Assembly (NCBI GenBank): GCA_023387755.1
Contig: JAEWHO010000097.1
Span: 1-45,364, forward strand
Origin: Actinomycetes bacterium
GTDB taxonomy: Bacteria; Actinomycetota; Actinomycetes; Actinomycetales; Actinomycetaceae
Direction: 5' to 3'
DNA length: 45,364 bases
The notes beneath the pieces were generated by a model. The model was given only the letters and a program-made list of their open reading frames with translations. It made no database searches and had not been told where the DNA came from. Positions 8,683 through 17,042 of the stretch are shown here, one piece after another (position 1 is the first letter of the stretch; each line of letters begins with the position of its first letter). The position numbers and the translations under genes are program-made.

Positions 8683-9890
8683 CGCTGCCGTCCTTCCAGA
8701 ACTTCCGTTGCCAGCTGCCCACAGGCACCATCAATATCACTGCCGCGGGTATCGCGCACCGTCGTGCGGATTCCGGCCGCACGTAGCGTGCGGACAAATT
8801 CGTCCTCTACCGACTGTCGCGATGCCGTCCACATGGAACCGGGCGTGGGGTTGAGAGGGATGGGATTGACGTGTGCCCAGCCCCGGCCCCGCGCGTTCAG
8901 CTCATCGGCCAGCCGTTGGGCCCGCCACGCGTGGTCGTTGACGTCCTTAATCAAAGCGTACTCGATCGAGACTCGCCTGCCGGTGCGGCGGAAATATGCG
9001 CGTGCCGCATCCAGCAACTCCCCCACTTTCCAGCGGGAATTGACCGGGATGAGATTATCGCGCAACTCATCATCGGGGGCATGGAGGGAGACGGCGAGGG
9101 TGACGGGGATGCCAAGGTCCGCGAGTTTCCCAATCGCCGGTACCAGGCCGACCGTGGAGACGGTGACATGCCGGGCGGAAAGCCCAAATCCAGCGGGAGC
9201 CTCAGCGGTGAGTGCTTGAACTGCAGTTTTAACCGCGGCGAAATTCGCCAGCGGCTCCCCCATACCCATGAAGACGATATTAGATAGCCGCGCGGGACCG
9301 CTGCTGAGCGCCCCGTCCCGGGACATAGCCGCGGCGATCCGCACCTGCTCGAGGATTTCAGCGGCGGAGAGGTTTCGGGTCAAGCCCATTTGGCCGGTGG
9401 CACAGAAAGGGCACGCCATCCCGCAGCCGGCTTGGGAGGAGATACAGAGGGTAGTGCGGTCGGGATAGCCCATGAGAACCGATTCCACCCGCACACCGTC
9501 ATGTAACTCCCATAGGGTTTTCACAGTGGCCCCATTATCCGCCCGAATATCGGTGACTTTCCGTACCAGTTCCGGCAGCAAAAGGGCGGTGAGTTCTTCC
9601 CGCTGGGGGGTGGGAATATCCGTCATATCGGCGGCATCGCGGGTGTAGTGCGCAAAGTAGTGACGGCTAAGCTGATCCGCCCGGAACGCGGGCAGTCCGG
9701 CTTCGCTGACGAGAGCACGGCGTTCATCCCGAGTGAGGTCCGCCAGGTGGCGGGGTGGCTTACCCCGCCGCGGGGCAGTAAAGGTGAGTGGCAGTCGCAG
9801 CGCCGGGTCAAGAGATTCTACTGCCTTGCCGCTCGGAGCTGGTACAGCTGCGGCCACGGCGGGCGCTGCTGCGGCGTCGGGCTGACTCAT
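8679..9890 (-). CDS. rlmN: 23S rRNA/tRNA adenine-2 methyltransferase, radical SAM
   Basis: Radical-SAM enzyme that methylates C2 of A2503 in 23S rRNA and A37 in some tRNAs. The 403-aa protein carries the cluster motif CGMACPFC (C156, C160, C163), followed by ATGQMGLTRNLS and the IVFMGMGEPLAN segment. ARHVTVSTVGLVPAI and SLHAPDDELR are further family signatures. The C-terminal Cys used for the methyl-relay chemistry is in the GACGQL segment. The N-terminus has an Ala/Pro-rich extension of about 30 residues. It overlaps cdsA (ATGA at 9887-9890) and the DivIVA-like gene (ATGA at 8679-8682), so it sits inside a translationally coupled chain. Confidence 0.97.
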   Translation of the reverse strand: MSQPDAAAAPAVAAAVPAPSGKAVESLDPALRLPLTFTAPRRGKPPRHLADLTRDERRALVSEAGLPAFRADQLSRHYFAHYTRDAADMTDIPTPQREELTALLLPELVRKVTDIRADNGATVKTLWELHDGVRVESVLMGYPDRTTLCISSQAGCGMACPFCATGQMGLTRNLSAAEILEQVRIAAAMSRDGALSSGPARLSNIVFMGMGEPLANFAAVKTAVQALTAEAPAGFGLSARHVTVSTVGLVPAIGKLADLGIPVTLAVSLHAPDDELRDNLIPVNSRWKVGELLDAARAYFRRTGRRVSIEYALIKDVNDHAWRAQRLADELNARGRGWAHVNPIPLNPTPGSMWTASRQSVEDEFVRTLRAAGIRTTVRDTRGSDIDGACGQLATEVLEGRQR

Positions 9891-10819
9891 GGAACCACCA
9901 GGAAGTATTGCAGGATTAGGTAGGCGGCGGGCGCAGTAAAAACGAGGGAGTCAAGGCGATCCATAATGCCGCCGTGCCCGGGCAGGATTGAGCCCATATC
10001 TTTGAGGCCAAGGTCGCGTTTGAGGAGCGATTCGGCGAGGTCGCCGGCCGTTCCAGCGATAACTCCCGCGATCCCGAGCAGTGCTCCCACCCACCAGGGT
10101 AGGCCCAAGCCCACGACGCTAAGGGCTATCCCCACGGCGCTGGCGAGCGTGAGCGATCCGATAAACCCTTCCCAGGATTTCTTGGGGGAAATCGAGGGGC
10201 ACATAGGGTGGCGGCCAAAGAGAACCCCGGCAATATACCCGCCGGTATCCGAGCCGACGACGACGCCGATAAATGCGATCACTGCCCAGGCGCCCTGATC
10301 GCTCGCCGCGAGCAGGACCGCGAAGGAGGCGAGGAAAGGCAGGTAGCCAGCGACCAGCATACCGGCGGTAGCGTCACGGACGGCGTCAATCCCTCCCCCT
10401 TCAAGCACCCGCCACACTAGCACCGCGCCACAGGTGAGCGCGAAGGCCATCAGGAGCGGAGTGGTGCCCCCGATCCAGGCGGAGATCATCATGCCGATGC
10501 CCCCTACCCACAGTGGGGGTAGGGGTACGCGAATGGAACGGAGGGCCACGGCGCGCGCCACTTCCCACATCCCGGCAGAGATGATGAGAATGACGAGCCC
10601 AACGAAGATGCGAATGTCAAAGACTAGGCCGGCGATAACAACCAAACCGAGTCCCACCCCAACGCAGATAGCTTGGGGCAGGTTTCGACCGGCTTTCGAC
10701 GTAACCGGTGCCGGATCACGCGGGGTGGGTGGGGCCGGCTCAACGAGGGCAGTGCGGGCGCGGTCGCGCGCCTGCCGGAGCCGTTCGAGGACGGCCCGGG
10801 CGTCAGATCGCTGTCTCAC
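9887..10819 (-). CDS. cdsA: Phosphatidate cytidylyltransferase (CDP-diacylglycerol synthase)
   Basis: Integral membrane enzyme making CDP-diacylglycerol from phosphatidic acid and CTP, the branch point for all phospholipids. The 310-aa protein has about eight hydrophobic segments after a charged 50-residue cytosolic N-terminus. The family signature is seen at SPKKSWEGFIGS and in the last third as GDLAESLLKRDLGLKDMG, followed by PGHGGIMDRLDS. Translation starts at a GTG (10819) 10 nt after the frr stop, without a visible Shine-Dalgarno. Its product would feed the phosphatidylcholine-synthase-like enzyme encoded near 39.5 kb in this window. Confidence 0.96.
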   Translation of the reverse strand: MRQRSDARAVLERLRQARDRARTALVEPAPPTPRDPAPVTSKAGRNLPQAICVGVGLGLVVIAGLVFDIRIFVGLVILIISAGMWEVARAVALRSIRVPLPPLWVGGIGMMISAWIGGTTPLLMAFALTCGAVLVWRVLEGGGIDAVRDATAGMLVAGYLPFLASFAVLLAASDQGAWAVIAFIGVVVGSDTGGYIAGVLFGRHPMCPSISPKKSWEGFIGSLTLASAVGIALSVVGLGLPWWVGALLGIAGVIAGTAGDLAESLLKRDLGLKDMGSILPGHGGIMDRLDSLVFTAPAAYLILQYFLVVP

Positions 10820-10829
10820 TCAGACTAAC

Positions 10830-11387
10830 TCAGATCTCGAGGAGGTCTTTTTCCTTGGCAGCTAGCAGTTCGTCAATCTGGTCGACGTACTTCTTGGTGA
10901 GTTCTTCTAGCTGCTTTTCGCCCCGCTCGACGGCATCTTCACCTTCTTCGCCGTCTTTCTTGAGTCGATCGAGTTCATCCTTGGCCTTGCGGCGTACACC
11001 GCGTACCGAAATCCGGGCTTCTTCCGCCTTAGCGCGGGCGAGCTTGACGTATTCTTTGCGGCGGTCTTCGGTGAGAACCGGCAATGCTACTCGGATGTGG
11101 TTGCCGTCGTCGGTCGGGTTCACGCCCAAGTCAGATTCACGCAGAGCCTTGATGATCCCATCGGTTGCGCCCCGGTCATACGGGTTAATCAGCACGGTAC
11201 GTGCTTCTGGGATATTGAGAGAGGCCAGCTGCTGCAGGGGCGTTGGAGCACCATAGTAATCAACCAGGATCGACTCGAACATGGCGGAGTTGGCACGGCC
11301 GGTGCGAATATTGCCGAATTCGTCGCGCGCGTACTCAACTGCGCGGCCCATCTTTTCCTCGGCTTCGAGGAGGGTTTCGTCGATCAC
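10830..11387 (-). CDS. frr: Ribosome recycling factor
   Basis: Splits post-termination ribosomes together with EF-G. The 185-aa protein has the standard RRF length, the three-helix-bundle core with NIRTGRANSAMFESILVDYY near the start, the PYDRGATDGIIKAL segment and the charged C-terminal helices. The GTG start is preceded by AAGGAG, 8 nt away. It follows pyrH by 45 nt, the usual pyrH-frr pair. Confidence 0.98.
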   Translation of the reverse strand: MIDETLLEAEEKMGRAVEYARDEFGNIRTGRANSAMFESILVDYYGAPTPLQQLASLNIPEARTVLINPYDRGATDGIIKALRESDLGVNPTDDGNHIRVALPVLTEDRRKEYVKLARAKAEEARISVRGVRRKAKDELDRLKKDGEEGEDAVERGEKQLEELTKKYVDQIDELLAAKEKDLLEI

Positions 11388-11432
11388 TGCTGCTCCTTGG
11401 TAGTGGGATCTGTTGTAGTCCGGTCGGTCTTG

Positions 11433-12158
11433 CTAGGCACCTTCACGCTGTGAACTTACCAGCGTTCCTATTGTCTCACCTCGTAGCGCTCTGGCCACGT
11501 TTCCGGGTTCGCTCATAGAAAATACTCGCATATCCAACCCGTTATCCATGCACAGAGAGAAGGCCGAGGCATCAACGACCTTGAGGTTCTGGGCCAGAGC
11601 ATCATGGTAGGTGACAAAATCGAGGCGTTGCGCTGTCGCGTCAACGCGCGGATCGGCCGTGTAGACGCCGTCGACGCCGGATTTACCGACAAGCACCTCG
11701 TCGCAGCGGGTTTCTAGGGCCCGCTGGGCGGAGACCGTATCGGTAGAGAAGAATGGCATCCCGGCTCCGGCACCGAAGACGACAACGCGCCCCTTCTCCA
11801 TATGCCGGATAGCCCGCAACGGGATGTAGGGCTCGGCTACCTGCCCCATGGTGATGGCGGTCTGGACGCGGGTGCGGGTGCCGGCCTGTTCGAGGAAGTC
11901 TTGCAGCGCTAGGGCGTTAATAACGGTGCCCAGCATGCCCATATAGTCAGCGCGAGCCCGGTCGAAGCCGCGTTCGGATAGGTCAGCACCGCGGAAGAAG
12001 TTCCCTCCCCCCACGACGACCGCAATTTGTACGCCCTCCTCAGCCACGGTGTGGATCTGACGGGCTACATCTTGCAGGATGTCGGCATCGAGGCCAATCT
12101 GGCCCCCACCGAATACTTCTCCGGACAATTTGAGTAATACGCGCCGCGGCTTGGTCAT
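11433..12158 (-). CDS. pyrH: UMP kinase
   Basis: Bacterial-type hexameric UMP kinase (amino acid kinase family), phosphorylating UMP to UDP with ATP. The 241-aa protein has RVLLKLSGEVFGG at the N-terminus, VVVGGGNFFRG for the phosphate site, the RADYMGMLGTVINAL uridylate segment, and the KSGVDGVYTADPR nucleotide loop. Start ATG has a GAGGAAA Shine-Dalgarno. A GC-rich hairpin (12186-12215) separates it from tsf, so it may be partly uncoupled from the rpsB-tsf message. Confidence 0.98.
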   Translation of the reverse strand: MTKPRRVLLKLSGEVFGGGQIGLDADILQDVARQIHTVAEEGVQIAVVVGGGNFFRGADLSERGFDRARADYMGMLGTVINALALQDFLEQAGTRTRVQTAITMGQVAEPYIPLRAIRHMEKGRVVVFGAGAGMPFFSTDTVSAQRALETRCDEVLVGKSGVDGVYTADPRVDATAQRLDFVTYHDALAQNLKVVDASAFSLCMDNGLDMRVFSMSEPGNVARALRGETIGTLVSSQREGA

Positions 12159-12185
12159 AGTTGCTTTCCTCGCTAGTTATGGGCC

Positions 12186-12215
12186 GGCCCCGGTCCGCTG
12201 GTGCGGGCCGGGGCC
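12186..12215 (-). terminator. GC-rich hairpin between tsf and pyrH (terminator or attenuator)
   Basis: Arms of 13 nt (12186-12198 and 12203-12215) with a 4-nt loop TGGT pair at all but one position. No U-tract follows on the minus strand, so it may act as a partial terminator or mRNA-stability element that lowers pyrH relative to rpsB-tsf. Confidence 0.55.
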
Positions 12216-12222
12216 GAATGTC

Positions 12223-13047
12223 TTAGGCGCCGACGCGGAAGCGCGCGAAGGCGGTTACCTTACCGCCAGAGCCTTCCACGATCTGACCGACGGTCTTCTT
12301 CGGGTCACGGGCGAATGCCTGGTCCAGCAGGCAGTTCTCCTTGAAGAAGCCGTTCATGCGGCCTTCGATGATCTTGGGCAGAGCCTGTTCTGGCTTGCCT
12401 TCATTGCGGGAGGTTTCCTCCACGATGCGCCGCTCATCGGCGACGGTCTCCTCCGGAACATCCTCACGGGAGAGGTAGTTCGGGGAGTAGGCGGCGATAT
12501 GCATGGCGACGTCGCGAGCGACCTCAGCACCGGCAGCGTCGGTTGCCACCATGACGGCGACCTGCGGGGGCAGATCCGGGGAGGTGCGGTGCAGGTAGAC
12601 CTCAACATGTTCGCCGGAGACCTGGGCCAGACGGCGGATGACGACCTTCTCACCCAGCGGCGCGGTGGCGTCGGTGAAGGTCTGGGAGAAGTCTCCGCTG
12701 GTCAGCTCGGCGGGATCGGTGATGCCGTTCTCAGCGGCGTAAGCCACGGCCTTGTCAGCGATCTCGATGAACGGGCCGGACTTGGCCACGAAGTCGGTTT
12801 CACAGTTGATCTCGATCATGGTGCCCTGCTGGCCTTCGCCACCGGGGCGCACATCCACGGCCACAACACCTTCGGAGGTGGAGCGGCCTTCGCGCTTGGC
12901 GATGCCCTTCAGACCCTTGATGCGGATGATCTCGTGGGCCTTTTCCATATCGCCGTCGGCCTCATCGAGGGCCTTCTTGACGGCGAGCATGCCCGCGCCG
13001 GTCTTTTCGCGCAGGGCCTTGATGTCAGCGGCAGTGTAGTTTGCCAT
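12223..13047 (-). CDS. tsf: Elongation factor Ts
   Basis: Guanine-nucleotide exchange factor for EF-Tu. The 274-aa protein has the N-terminal UBA-like helices (KALREKTGAGMLAVKKAL), the EF-Tu contact motif NCETDFVAKS, and the two core subdomains ending QIVEGSGGKVTAFARFRV. Length fits actinobacterial EF-Ts. The start has the strong Shine-Dalgarno AAGGAG and lies 9 nt after the rpsB stop, giving the standard rpsB-tsf pair. Confidence 0.98.
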   Translation of the reverse strand: MANYTAADIKALREKTGAGMLAVKKALDEADGDMEKAHEIIRIKGLKGIAKREGRSTSEGVVAVDVRPGGEGQQGTMIEINCETDFVAKSGPFIEIADKAVAYAAENGITDPAELTSGDFSQTFTDATAPLGEKVVIRRLAQVSGEHVEVYLHRTSPDLPPQVAVMVATDAAGAEVARDVAMHIAAYSPNYLSREDVPEETVADERRIVEETSRNEGKPEQALPKIIEGRMNGFFKENCLLDQAFARDPKKTVGQIVEGSGGKVTAFARFRVGA

Positions 13048-13056
13048 GGTCTCTCC

Positions 13057-13899
13057 TTAGGCCTTCTTCTCTTCGGTGCCTTCAGCGGGAGCGTCGGTCT
13101 TCTCGGCTTCCTCGGCTGGCTTTTCTTCGGCCGGCTTTTCACCCTGGAGCATCTCGCGTTCCCATTCGGCCAGGGCTTCTTCTTCGCCCTCCTGGCCGGT
13201 GGTGCCGCCGTGGCGGGTCACGAGGCCCTCGGCAACGGCGTCGGCGATCACGCGGGTGAGGACGGCTACGGAACGGATGGCGTCATCGTTGCCGGGGATA
13301 CCGTAATCGACCTCGTCCGGGTCACAGTTGGTGTCGAGGATAGCCACGACGGGGATGTTGAGCTTGCGAGCCTCGGCCACCGCCAGGTGTTCCTTCTTGG
13401 TGTCCACGATCCACACGGCCGAGGGAACCTTGGCCATGTCGCGGATTCCGCCGAGGGTGCGGGCCAGCTTGTCCTTTTCACGGGACTGCATGAGCAGTTC
13501 CTTCTTGGTCAAACCGGAGCCGGCGACGTCGTCGAAATCAACGGTTTCGAGTTCCTTCAGGCGCTGCAGGCGCTTGTGGACGGTCTGGAAGTTGGTGAGC
13601 ATACCGCCCAGCCAACGCTGGTTCACGTACGGCATGCCGACGCGCTGAGCCTGCTCAGCCACGGCCTCCTGGGCCTGCTTCTTCGTGCCGACGAACAGCA
13701 GGGTGCCGCCGTGAGCCACGGTTTCCTTCACGAATTCGTAGGCGTTGTCGATATCCGTGAGGGTCTTTTGTAGGTCGATGATGTAGATGCCATTGCGCTC
13801 GGTGAGGATGAAGCGCTTCATCTTGGGGTTCCAGCGGCGGGTCTGGTGGCCAAAGTGCACACCTGACTCGAGCAGCTGGCGCATGGTTACAACAGCCAT
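13057..13899 (-). CDS. rpsB: 30S ribosomal protein S2
   Basis: Structural protein of the small subunit. I start it at the ATG at 13897-13899, which gives the canonical MAVVTMRQLLESGVHFGHQ and has AAAGGA 8-9 nt upstream. A longer frame back to 13995 is open but would translate the leader hairpins and is not supported. The 280-aa product has the S2 signatures VHFGHQTRRWNPKM and the RWLGGMLTNF and DTNCDPDEVDYGIPGNDDA segments. The C-terminus is an acidic and Lys-rich tail (AEEKPAEEAEKTDAPAEG). First gene of the rpsB-tsf unit, behind a long structured leader. Confidence 0.97.
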   Translation of the reverse strand: MAVVTMRQLLESGVHFGHQTRRWNPKMKRFILTERNGIYIIDLQKTLTDIDNAYEFVKETVAHGGTLLFVGTKKQAQEAVAEQAQRVGMPYVNQRWLGGMLTNFQTVHKRLQRLKELETVDFDDVAGSGLTKKELLMQSREKDKLARTLGGIRDMAKVPSAVWIVDTKKEHLAVAEARKLNIPVVAILDTNCDPDEVDYGIPGNDDAIRSVAVLTRVIADAVAEGLVTRHGGTTGQEGEEEALAEWEREMLQGEKPAEEKPAEEAEKTDAPAEGTEEKKA

Positions 13900-14165
13900 G
13901 ACGCATCCTTTCCGCAGGCGGTTGCCTGCGCTGGGCGGGCTGAGCCCGCGACTTCGGTTATTCAACTGCCGGATTTCCCCGGCCTCCTGGTGCACGACCG
14001 CGAGCCACCCCGTAGGGACCGTCGGCTGCGAAGTATGCGCGCACGCGATAGTCAGCCCGAAGGCTGCCAGGGGCGAGTTTACCTGATTGGGCGGGCGAAA
14101 TTCACCTTCGGACGGCTCTGAGCAGTGTCCGCCAACGTCAGTTCCCTCACATCTGGCACGCTTGC
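13900..14165 (-). promoter_or_regulatory. Structured 5' leader of rpsB (candidate r-protein leader)
   Basis: The region upstream of rpsB contains, in transcription order, a CAGCC/GGCTG hairpin with a UUCG tetraloop (14066-14053), a CCGG/CCGG hairpin (13982-13969), a GCGGGC/GCCCGC hairpin (13949-13935) and a perfect 7-bp CGCAGGC/GCCTGCG hairpin (13930-13913) ending just ahead of the ribosome-binding site. This density suggests a folded leader. Autoregulation by S2 is known in other bacteria; here it is inferred only from position. No coding gene is visible on either strand of the 13900-14263 gap. Confidence 0.5.
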
Positions 14166-14171
14166 TGCATC

Positions 14172-14200
14172 ACAGTATCCCCACTGCGGCCGAGCGGCAA
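14172..14200 (-). promoter_or_regulatory. Candidate promoter of rpsB-tsf
   Basis: On the minus strand a -35 TTGCCG (14200-14195) and a -10 TACTGT (14177-14172) are separated by 17 nt. Transcription would start near 14165 and give a leader of about 265 nt. Assigned by eye only. Confidence 0.4.
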
Positions 14201-14263
14201 GGTTTTCCCCAGATTTTCGGTTCTTTCCTGACGACGCCGCGCCCGGCTTAGCAGGCTACGGGC

Positions 14264-14836
14264 ATGTGGAAATCAATGCGCCTTGTCCTCCTTGCGGCAA
14301 CCTGCCTCCTGGGCCCTACCTTAGGGCCAGCTGAGGGGGCGGACGCCCCGCAGTTAAGTCCGGCTGTACACCTCCCGACCGCACATGCCTCAGCCGTATA
14401 TTCCGCTAATGCTCGGGCAGCGCCAGATAGCTCCGCTTTCCAGTGGCCGACCGGCGCTCCCGCTGAGGTCTTACGTCCATTCCAGCCACCGACGACGCGG
14501 TGGGGCCAGGGCCACCGCGGGGTGGACCTGGCCCACCCTGCTGGCGGCGAGATCCTCGCCGCCAGCAGCGGCGTCATCATCTATGCGGCAACTCTGGTAA
14601 ATCGGCCCGTGATCTCCATCGAACATACCGGTGGGCTGCGCACGACATACGAGCCCGTCACCGCGGTGGTGCACGTGGGCCAGCAGGTACATACCGGGCA
14701 GGTGATTGGCACGTTGGAGGTGGGGCACTGTGAGCAGCCGTGTCTGCATTGGGGAGCGAAATATGGGCGGGATACCTATATTGATCCGCTGGCGCTCCTA
14801 CAGCCTGCGGCGTGGCGGCTTGTGCCTTACGACTAA
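14264..14836 (+). CDS. Secreted M23 family metallopeptidase (LytM/peptidoglycan hydrolase type)
   Basis: Predicted exported zinc endopeptidase acting on peptidoglycan cross-bridges. The 190-aa protein has a signal peptide (MWKSMRLVLLAATCLLGPTL then an Ala-rich cleavage region near 26) and a single M23 domain (about 62-178). Metal ligands are H84 and D88 in GHRGVDLAHPAGG, and H162 in CLHWGAKYG. The usual HxH pair reads C-L-H: C160 stands where LytM has its second catalytic His. Similar CLHWG forms are common in actinobacterial M23 proteins, as I recall, so the domain may still be active or may be a regulator. It is transcribed divergently from rpsB and converges on xerC; this position between rpsB and xerC is conserved in actinobacteria. 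Confidence 0.9.
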   Translation: MWKSMRLVLLAATCLLGPTLGPAEGADAPQLSPAVHLPTAHASAVYSANARAAPDSSAFQWPTGAPAEVLRPFQPPTTRWGQGHRGVDLAHPAGGEILAASSGVIIYAATLVNRPVISIEHTGGLRTTYEPVTAVVHVGQQVHTGQVIGTLEVGHCEQPCLHWGAKYGRDTYIDPLALLQPAAWRLVPYD

Positions 14837-14894
14837 ATTAAGGTGATCCCGGCCAGCTACAGCGGATGGGAGCGCGGCGGCTGGGGGCGCAGCG

Positions 14895-15815
14895 CTAGGC
14901 CCGCGGGTGTGCCTGGTCAAAGGCGGCCCGCAGGCGCTCACTGGTCAGGTGGGTATAACGCTGCGTGGTGGACAGCGACGAGTGGCCAAGCATTTCTTGG
15001 ACCGTGCGCAGGTCAGCGCCGCCGTCGAGTACATGCGTGGCCGCGCTGTGGCGCAGACCGTGAGGAGCAATATCGCGCACCCCGGCGCGCGCGGCAATAC
15101 GGTGCAGGCAGCCGCGCACTGTGCGCGGATCGAGTGCTCCCCCGCGCTGTCCGACGAAAACTTCGTATCGGTCGGCTCCAGGAAGTTCTTCCCGAATGTC
15201 AAGCCATCGCTGGATGGCTGCGAGCGCGGGTTTTCCCACCGGCACCACCCGCTCTTTTGATCCTTTACCCATGACCGTGACGACGCCGCGGGTGAAGTCA
15301 ATGGCTCCGAGCGGCAGGGAGCATACTTCACTGATGCGTAGTCCGCCGGCGTAGATGAGTTCGTAGATTGCTGCGTCGCGGATCGCCATGGGATCGTCGC
15401 TTTCGGCTTCCTGGGCGGCTTGGGCAAGGAGTTGTTCGACCTCGTCTGCGCGCAACACGGTAGGCAAGCGCGATTCGGCTTTGGGTGCTTGTAGTCGGAG
15501 TGCTGGGTCCTGGTCGAGGTAGCCTTCCCGGGCAGCCCAGGCGCAAAATGAGCGGGCGCTGGCGCTGCGCCGCGCCAGGGTGGTGCGTGCTTCTCCACGG
15601 GCGGCGTCATTGGCGAGCCACTGTCGTAAACCGGGCAGGGTGAGGGCGTAGTCTGCGAGTGTATCTGCCGTCTCCACGGCGTCTGCGGCGGGCGGGCTGG
15701 TAGCAAGGTAGGTGAGCAGGGCCCGGATATCGGCCAGATAGGCGCGCTCCGTATGCTCGGCGACCCCACGCTCATAGCGCAGGTAGTCGCGGTACAAAGA
15801 CAGAAGCGAACTCAC
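14895..15815 (-). CDS. xerC: Tyrosine recombinase XerC
   Basis: Site-specific recombinase that resolves chromosome dimers at dif with XerD. The 306-aa protein has the N-terminal SAM-like core-binding domain (about 1-100) and a complete catalytic set: R160 (YAGGLRISE), K184 (MGKGSKER), H252 and R255 (HGLRH), H278 (LGHSS) and Y287 (TQRYTHLT). The GTG start has an AGAAGG directly against it with no spacer, which is unusual for a Shine-Dalgarno. It lies downstream of dprA in the conserved competence/recombination cluster and converges on the M23 gene. Confidence 0.95.
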   Translation of the reverse strand: MSSLLSLYRDYLRYERGVAEHTERAYLADIRALLTYLATSPPAADAVETADTLADYALTLPGLRQWLANDAARGEARTTLARRSASARSFCAWAAREGYLDQDPALRLQAPKAESRLPTVLRADEVEQLLAQAAQEAESDDPMAIRDAAIYELIYAGGLRISEVCSLPLGAIDFTRGVVTVMGKGSKERVVPVGKPALAAIQRWLDIREELPGADRYEVFVGQRGGALDPRTVRGCLHRIAARAGVRDIAPHGLRHSAATHVLDGGADLRTVQEMLGHSSLSTTQRYTHLTSERLRAAFDQAHPRA

Positions 15816-15899
15816 CCTTCTACCCTGCCATGAAGTACGGCCTAAAACAGGGATCAGCTCGCGCCAGGCAAGAGGTAGGGCTGACCTCCGGCTCAGTGT

Positions 15900-17042
15900 T
15901 TACCGACTCCTTTGGTAGCCGTGCAGGGTGGCCTTCACCATGCCGATGGCGTGCAAATAACCGAGCGCCGCCCGTACTTCCGCCTGCGTTAAACCGGCGA
16001 TATCCGCGATGGTTGGCAGGAGTGCCGCCTGCCGTTTCGGTAACGCATCATAGACTCGTGCCTGAATCTCATCGAGCCCATCGAGAATACCGGGGATGCT
16101 GCTCTGCCGCTCCGCGCCCAGATGCTGACCACTCACCCCAGCGAGTTCGGCAATATCACTACTGCGGGTCACCAGGGTTGCTAGCCCCCCGCGGATAGCT
16201 TCATTGCAGCCGGTGTGCATAACGTCGGTGACTGCTCCCGGCGCGGCCGCCACGGAGCGGTTAAGGTCGTGGGCTTCCCGGGCGGTACGCAGTGCGCCGG
16301 ACCGCAGCGCAGCCTGGACCACCACCGTTACTTTGCTGAGCGCAGCAATAAGCCGGTTACGTTCCAAGAAGCGAATCCGCGAGGGCTGCCTGCCCGGGGG
16401 ATGTTCCGAAATAATCAGCCCGTCGTCGTGAATACGCCACAGCAATTCCTCGTTGCCGCGCGGATATAGGCGATCCACTCCCCCAGCCATGACTGCGATG
16501 GTGCCGCCGTCGGCTGCGAGCGCACCCCGGTGGGCGGCGGCGTCGATCCCGTATGCCCCACCAGAAATAATCGGAATCCCTCGCATACTGAGCTCCTGCC
16601 CCCACTGGGCGGCCAAGCGCTCCCCTGCCGCGGTTGAAGCACGCGCACCGACCAGTGCCACCGCAGGGGGCCCGGTGACCAGATCGAGTCGCGTACCGCG
16701 CCCCCACAGGGCGATGGGACTACGTTCGTCCAGATCATCAACCTGGTTGGGCCAGGCCGCGTCAGCGGGAGTGAGGAGGAATCCACCGACGTCCAAATGC
16801 TTGTCAACGAGTTCGTCGGTATTCATGCGCTCCACCCGGCTGGCCCATCGCTCCACAATGGGCCGATAGGCTGGTGGCATATCCGCGCCATCGAGCCAGC
16901 GGCCGAGCATATCGAGCGCGTCCATGGGGGTGGGCGCTTGTCGAATCAGGCGGCGAGCCGCACCCGAATGAGTCTCTGCGATTGCGGACCAGGCCGCGTA
17001 GGCCATTCGTTCCGGGCATTCATAGTCGCTCCAGTTGAGCAT
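15900..17042 (-). CDS. dprA: DNA-processing protein DprA
   Basis: Loads RecA on incoming single-stranded DNA during transformation and is widely kept in bacteria not known to be competent. The 380-aa protein has a SAM-like N-terminal region, a Rossmann-type DprA/Smf domain (about 127-300) with VGARAST and SGGAYGIDAAAHRGAL, and a C-terminal winged-helix-like domain (about 320-380). The start overlaps the comM 3' end by 23 nt, with AGGAGA ahead of the ATG inside comM. No other competence genes (comEA, comEC, pili) are in this window. Confidence 0.95.
   Translation of the reverse strand: MLNWSDYECPERMAYAAWSAIAETHSGAARRLIRQAPTPMDALDMLGRWLDGADMPPAYRPIVERWASRVERMNTDELVDKHLDVGGFLLTPADAAWPNQVDDLDERSPIALWGRGTRLDLVTGPPAVALVGARASTAAGERLAAQWGQELSMRGIPIISGGAYGIDAAAHRGALAADGGTIAVMAGGVDRLYPRGNEELLWRIHDDGLIISEHPPGRQPSRIRFLERNRLIAALSKVTVVVQAALRSGALRTAREAHDLNRSVAAAPGAVTDVMHTGCNEAIRGGLATLVTRSSDIAELAGVSGQHLGAERQSSIPGILDGLDEIQARVYDALPKRQAALLPTIADIAGLTQAEVRAALGYLHAIGMVKATLHGYQRSR

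Noticed and set aside
12079..13773. Long open frame (564 codons) on the plus strand opposite pyrH, tsf and rpsB
   Set aside because: It is antisense to three certain genes; GC-rich codon use on the minus strand leaves few stops in this frame, and the product matches no family.
13900..13995. Extension of rpsB by 32 codons
   Set aside because: It runs through leader hairpins, lacks a Shine-Dalgarno and is not found in S2 proteins.
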